Source: Bacillota bacterium
GTDB taxonomy: Bacteria > Bacillota_E > Sulfobacillia > Sulfobacillales > Sulfobacillaceae
DNA length: 8,874 nt
Assembly (NCBI GenBank): GCA_021802225.1
Contig: JAKAAS010000047.1
Span: 1 to 8,874, forward strand
Direction: 5' to 3'
In this document: positions 6,375-8,874 of the stretch, in pieces
Numbering within the stretch: the stretch's first letter is position 1
How the letters are laid out: every line of letters begins with the position of its first letter
Program-made: the position numbers and the translations under genes
Notes under the pieces: generated by a model
The model's input: the letters and a program-made list of their open reading frames with translations, nothing else
What the model was told of the DNA's origin: nothing
The model's database searches: none

Positions 6375-6833
6375 ATGACCAACCGGCCTAACTGGCATTT
6401 TTTGCTGGCCGCCCTGCTACTGGGCCTCATCCAGTTCGTCCTGGCGCTCTTTGCGCCCTTTCACAATATCTTTATCAGCTACATTTTGGATTTTCTCATC
6501 TTGGTCGTGGCCTTTCTAGCTGGTCAGCACGCCAAATTGAGTGGGGGCCATCCGGGCTGGTTTGCCTCGGCAACGGGAGCCATCTATGGATTTCTTGCCG
6601 GCCTGAGCCCGTTTTTCCTGACGCTCACCATGGCTGAATTGAAACGCGAATTGTTGCACCACCGGCAGATGTCCCCGGAGGCCATGCATCAATTTCTCAC
6701 TCTGGCCAATTCCCCCGCTGCGCACTTCACTGACTGGCTCGTATCCATATTGATTTACGGCTGCCTAACTCTGCTGGTTGGCGCCATCGGGGGGCTCGTG
6801 ATAAAAAGGGCGAGTGACCGGAATGCTATCTGA
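6375..6833 (+). CDS. Hypothetical multi-pass membrane protein, 152 aa
   Basis: I do not recognise the family. The sequence shows about four hydrophobic segments: residues 9-27, 32-53, 62-87 and 120-143. A soluble loop of about 30 residues (88-119, KRELLHHRQMSPEAMHQFL) lies between the last two and is rich in His, Gln and charged residues. The second segment carries an Asp (YILDFLILV), and the third and fourth are Gly/Ala-rich, suited to helix packing. The C-terminus is basic (KRASDR), so it is probably cytoplasmic. The stop codon lies inside the start region of the ABC exporter gene, so the two are very likely one operon with coupled translation. An accessory subunit or immunity-like partner of the exporter is conceivable but unproven. 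Readthrough from the GH15 gene is possible. Confidence 0.75.
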   Translation: MTNRPNWHFLLAALLLGLIQFVLALFAPFHNIFISYILDFLILVVAFLAGQHAKLSGGHPGWFASATGAIYGFLAGLSPFFLTLTMAELKRELLHHRQMSPEAMHQFLTLANSPAAHFTDWLVSILIYGCLTLLVGAIGGLVIKRASDRNAI

Positions 6834-8844
6834 CATGGCACGCAATCCGGTTTTGCAGATGCACCACGTAAACAAACACTATCGGCGCGGAAGCGAAGAT
6901 GTTGTGGCATTATCTGATGTGTCCTTTTCGCTGGATCCTGGCACTGTTACAGTCATTGTCGGGCCTTCCGGCGGCGGCAAGTCCACCCTGCTGCACATTC
7001 TGGGGGGCATGGACCGGCCGTCCTCGGGTCAGGTCGAAGTATTGGGACAGGATATCGGCGCCTGGCGTTCTGACCAGTTGGCGGAGTACCGGCGCGAGAC
7101 GATAGGGTTTGTCTTTCAATCCTTTCACCTCATTGCCAGCATGACGGCAGTGGAAAATGTTGAACTGCCCCTGCTGCTAGCGGGAGTCCCGGCGGCCAGA
7201 CGCCGCCAGCGCGCCCTCACCATGCTGGAGCGGGTGGGGCTAAAGGACCGCGCCACCCACTATCCCGGAGAGTTGTCTGGCGGGCAGGCGCAGCGGGTCG
7301 CCATTGCACGGGCCCTCGCCGCCAACCCTCCCCTAATTTTGGCGGACGAGCCGACAGGCAATCTGGATTCCGCCAGCGGTGAGGAGATTGTCTTACTGCT
7401 CACTGCGCTGGCTCACGAAGACGGGCACAGTGTGGTGATAGTGACGCATAACGAAGAATTTGCCGCCCGCGCTGACCGGGTATTGCGGATGCGCGACGGT
7501 GTATTGCATGAAGAGCGGCTCCGCAATGTCCCGGAGCTTCCCCACCCACCTGCCCCCCCGGAGGGCATGAGCCATGTCAAGTGGCCTGCCCTGTACCGTC
7601 TGGCCCTGCACTCCCTCACCAGGCGGGTGTCCCGGGGGATTTTGACCGGCCTGGGCATCGCCATCGGGGTGGCGGCCATGATCCTGCTAGTGGGTCTGGG
7701 TAGCGGCATCAAATCCCATGTAGTCGGATCCATCGTCTCCCTGGGCCCCCTGACGGCTGTCAATGTGTCCCCCCAAAGTGGATCTGCAGGGAGCGGGGGG
7801 CTCTTTGGTCCCCAGGCGTTTGTCGGACATTCGCAGCCGATCACGCAGAAAACGCTGAGGACTTTTGCGCGCTTGCCCGGGTCACGCGGCGCATACGCCA
7901 ACATGACATTTTTGACGGGCGCCACCTTTAGAGGACGCGCCACCACGACCGCTCTGATCCCCTTGCCTCCCGCCTCCCTGTGGACCGTGTCCGGCATTCT
8001 GCCTACCACTTCTGCGGGCCGCGTCTCGGACCGCTCCGGCGACCTTGTCCTCCCGTCCAGTGTGGCCAAGGTTTTATTGGGGGGAAAGGACCCCGTACTG
8101 AGCCGTCTGGTTGGGCATACCGTGCAGCTCCACCTGGAGACGGTCAGCGGCGGGCTGTTTTCCGGTGGAGGTTTGAGCGGGCCTGCCCACTTTATCGCCC
8201 CCATTACCGCAACCGTGACCGGCATTGTCAGTTCAGGACTGGGATACGCGCCTTATACCGATGCTCTGGCGTGGGCGCGGGATTTTTCCTCAACACGGCA
8301 TGTGACCTACCCCGGGGCTACGGTTCTTGCCAAAAACCTCTCGGGGGTCAGCAGCCTCTCCAAAAAGATCGACGCCATGGGGTTCAGCACCACTACCCTG
8401 TCCGAAGCGCTGCAATCGATCAACAAAAGTTTCAGTCTCATTGAAATCGGTCTCGGGGCAGTAGGCGGAATTGCCCTCGTCGTCGCCGGACTGATGATTG
8501 GCGTGGTCATGAGCATGTCCGTGCTCGAACGCCGGAGGGAGATTGGTGTCTTTCGCGCCGTAGGAGCCAGACGCCGGGATATTTCACGTCTCTTTTTGCT
8601 GGAGGCGCTGGCCATCGGCCTCCTCGGCGCCGCCGTGGGAATCGGCGCAGGGGCCGGCATCGGATTCATTATCAACCGACTGGTCTCCCATTCCACGGGA
8701 ACGGGCGGCGGCATATTCGCGTTGCCGCTATGGCTGGCTGGTTTGGGAGTCGCGTTTGGCGGGGGCGTGTCCATTGTGGCCGGAGCTATTCCCGCCTCCC
8801 ATGCGGCATCCCTAAACCCTGTGGACGCCTTGCGCCAGGAATAG
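6823..8844 (+). CDS. MacB-like ABC exporter: ATPase fused to FtsX-type permease
   Basis: One 673-aa chain holds both parts. The LolD/MacB-type ATPase (about 1-235) shows Walker [10 protein letters not shown] (47-55), Q-loop FVFQSF, signature LSGGQ (151-155), Walker B LILADEP with Asp175/Glu176, and H-loop His209. The permease has a first membrane segment at about 272-294, an extracytoplasmic domain of roughly 250 residues, and three C-terminal segments (about 542-565, 590-615, 635-658). The FtsX motif [15 protein letters not shown] lies after the second segment, and the chain ends NPVDALRQE as usual for the family. It should dimerise into a mechanotransmission-type exporter for peptides, lipids or antibiotics; the substrate is unknown. 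The start is uncertain: ATG 6823 overlaps the previous gene by 11 nt; GTG 6814 (spacing 3 nt from AAGGG) and ATG 6835 are alternatives. The extracellular domain has Gly/Ser-rich loops ([23 protein letters not shown]). Confidence 0.9.
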   Translation: MLSDMARNPVLQMHHVNKHYRRGSEDVVALSDVSFSLDPGTVTVIVGPSGGGKSTLLHILGGMDRPSSGQVEVLGQDIGAWRSDQLAEYRRETIGFVFQSFHLIASMTAVENVELPLLLAGVPAARRRQRALTMLERVGLKDRATHYPGELSGGQAQRVAIARALAANPPLILADEPTGNLDSASGEEIVLLLTALAHEDGHSVVIVTHNEEFAARADRVLRMRDGVLHEERLRNVPELPHPPAPPEGMSHVKWPALYRLALHSLTRRVSRGILTGLGIAIGVAAMILLVGLGSGIKSHVVGSIVSLGPLTAVNVSPQSGSAGSGGLFGPQAFVGHSQPITQKTLRTFARLPGSRGAYANMTFLTGATFRGRATTTALIPLPPASLWTVSGILPTTSAGRVSDRSGDLVLPSSVAKVLLGGKDPVLSRLVGHTVQLHLETVSGGLFSGGGLSGPAHFIAPITATVTGIVSSGLGYAPYTDALAWARDFSSTRHVTYPGATVLAKNLSGVSSLSKKIDAMGFSTTTLSEALQSINKSFSLIEIGLGAVGGIALVVAGLMIGVVMSMSVLERRREIGVFRAVGARRRDISRLFLLEALAIGLLGAAVGIGAGAGIGFIINRLVSHSTGTGGGIFALPLWLAGLGVAFGGGVSIVAGAIPASHAASLNPVDALRQE

Positions 8845-8874
8845 TGGGCCATTCCCCGCCAGCAGTGGCGCCAT

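Noticed and set aside
7413..8225. Minus-strand open frame of 270 codons inside the exporter gene
   Set aside because: It is antisense to a well-supported ABC permease, and its product is Pro/Arg-rich low-complexity sequence typical of a shadow frame.
8307..8852. Minus-strand open frame of 181 codons over the exporter's 3' end
   Set aside because: It overlaps the FtsX-type membrane segments in antisense and shows no family features.
8857..8870. Hairpin CGCCA/TGGCG after the exporter gene as a terminator
   Set aside because: It has only 5 bp, and the window ends before any T run could be seen.
1..8874. CRISPR array, tRNA, insertion sequence, phage or toxin-antitoxin signatures
   Set aside because: No regularly spaced repeats, cloverleaf, transposase, integrase or toxin-like motifs were seen by reading; a tRNA scan and profile search were not possible here.

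Overview
The window looks like an ordinary chromosomal segment of a moderately GC-rich bacterium, most plausibly from the Bacillota (Sulfobacillus-like or a related acidophile/thermophile; this is a weak guess). The signs are strong AGGAGG-type ribosome binding sites, compact intrinsic terminators with long T runs, and a MacB-type ABC protein with no outer-membrane partner in view. No tRNA, rRNA, CRISPR array, insertion sequence or prophage signature was seen.

Layout. (1) 1-1707, + strand: the 3' part of a gene whose start lies before the window. It encodes a GlcD-type FAD-linked oxidase C-terminal region fused in frame to a complete GlcE-like FAD-binding subunit. (2) 1740-2648, +: a pyruvate-type class I aldolase/synthase of the DapA/NAL superfamily, 32 nt behind it with a good RBS. 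An intrinsic terminator overlaps its stop codon. (3) 2812-3072, +: a small unrecognised 86-aa protein with its own RBS and a possible promoter. (4) 3081-3121: a near-perfect bidirectional terminator between converging genes. (5) 3128-4147, - strand: a nitronate monooxygenase-family flavoprotein. (6) 4148-4337: a divergent regulatory region with nested inverted repeats. (7) 4338-6296, +: an apparently cytoplasmic GH15 glucoamylase/trehalase-type glycoside hydrolase with both catalytic glutamates. (8) 6375-6833, +: an unrecognised membrane protein with about four transmembrane segments, overlapping (9) 6823-8844, +: a MacB-like exporter with the ABC ATPase and FtsX-type permease in one chain.

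How they fit together. The first two genes form a plausible 2-hydroxy-acid/2-keto-acid unit: the GlcDE-type protein would oxidise glycolate or D-lactate, and the aldolase may make or consume pyruvate and possibly glyoxylate. The membrane protein and the ABC exporter are probably translationally coupled and may work together. The GH15 enzyme, the flavoprotein and the small protein appear to be independent units. No clearly undescribed multi-gene system is visible. The most unusual items are the GlcD-GlcE fusion, the aldolase with an atypical substrate-binding motif, and the membrane-protein/exporter pair.
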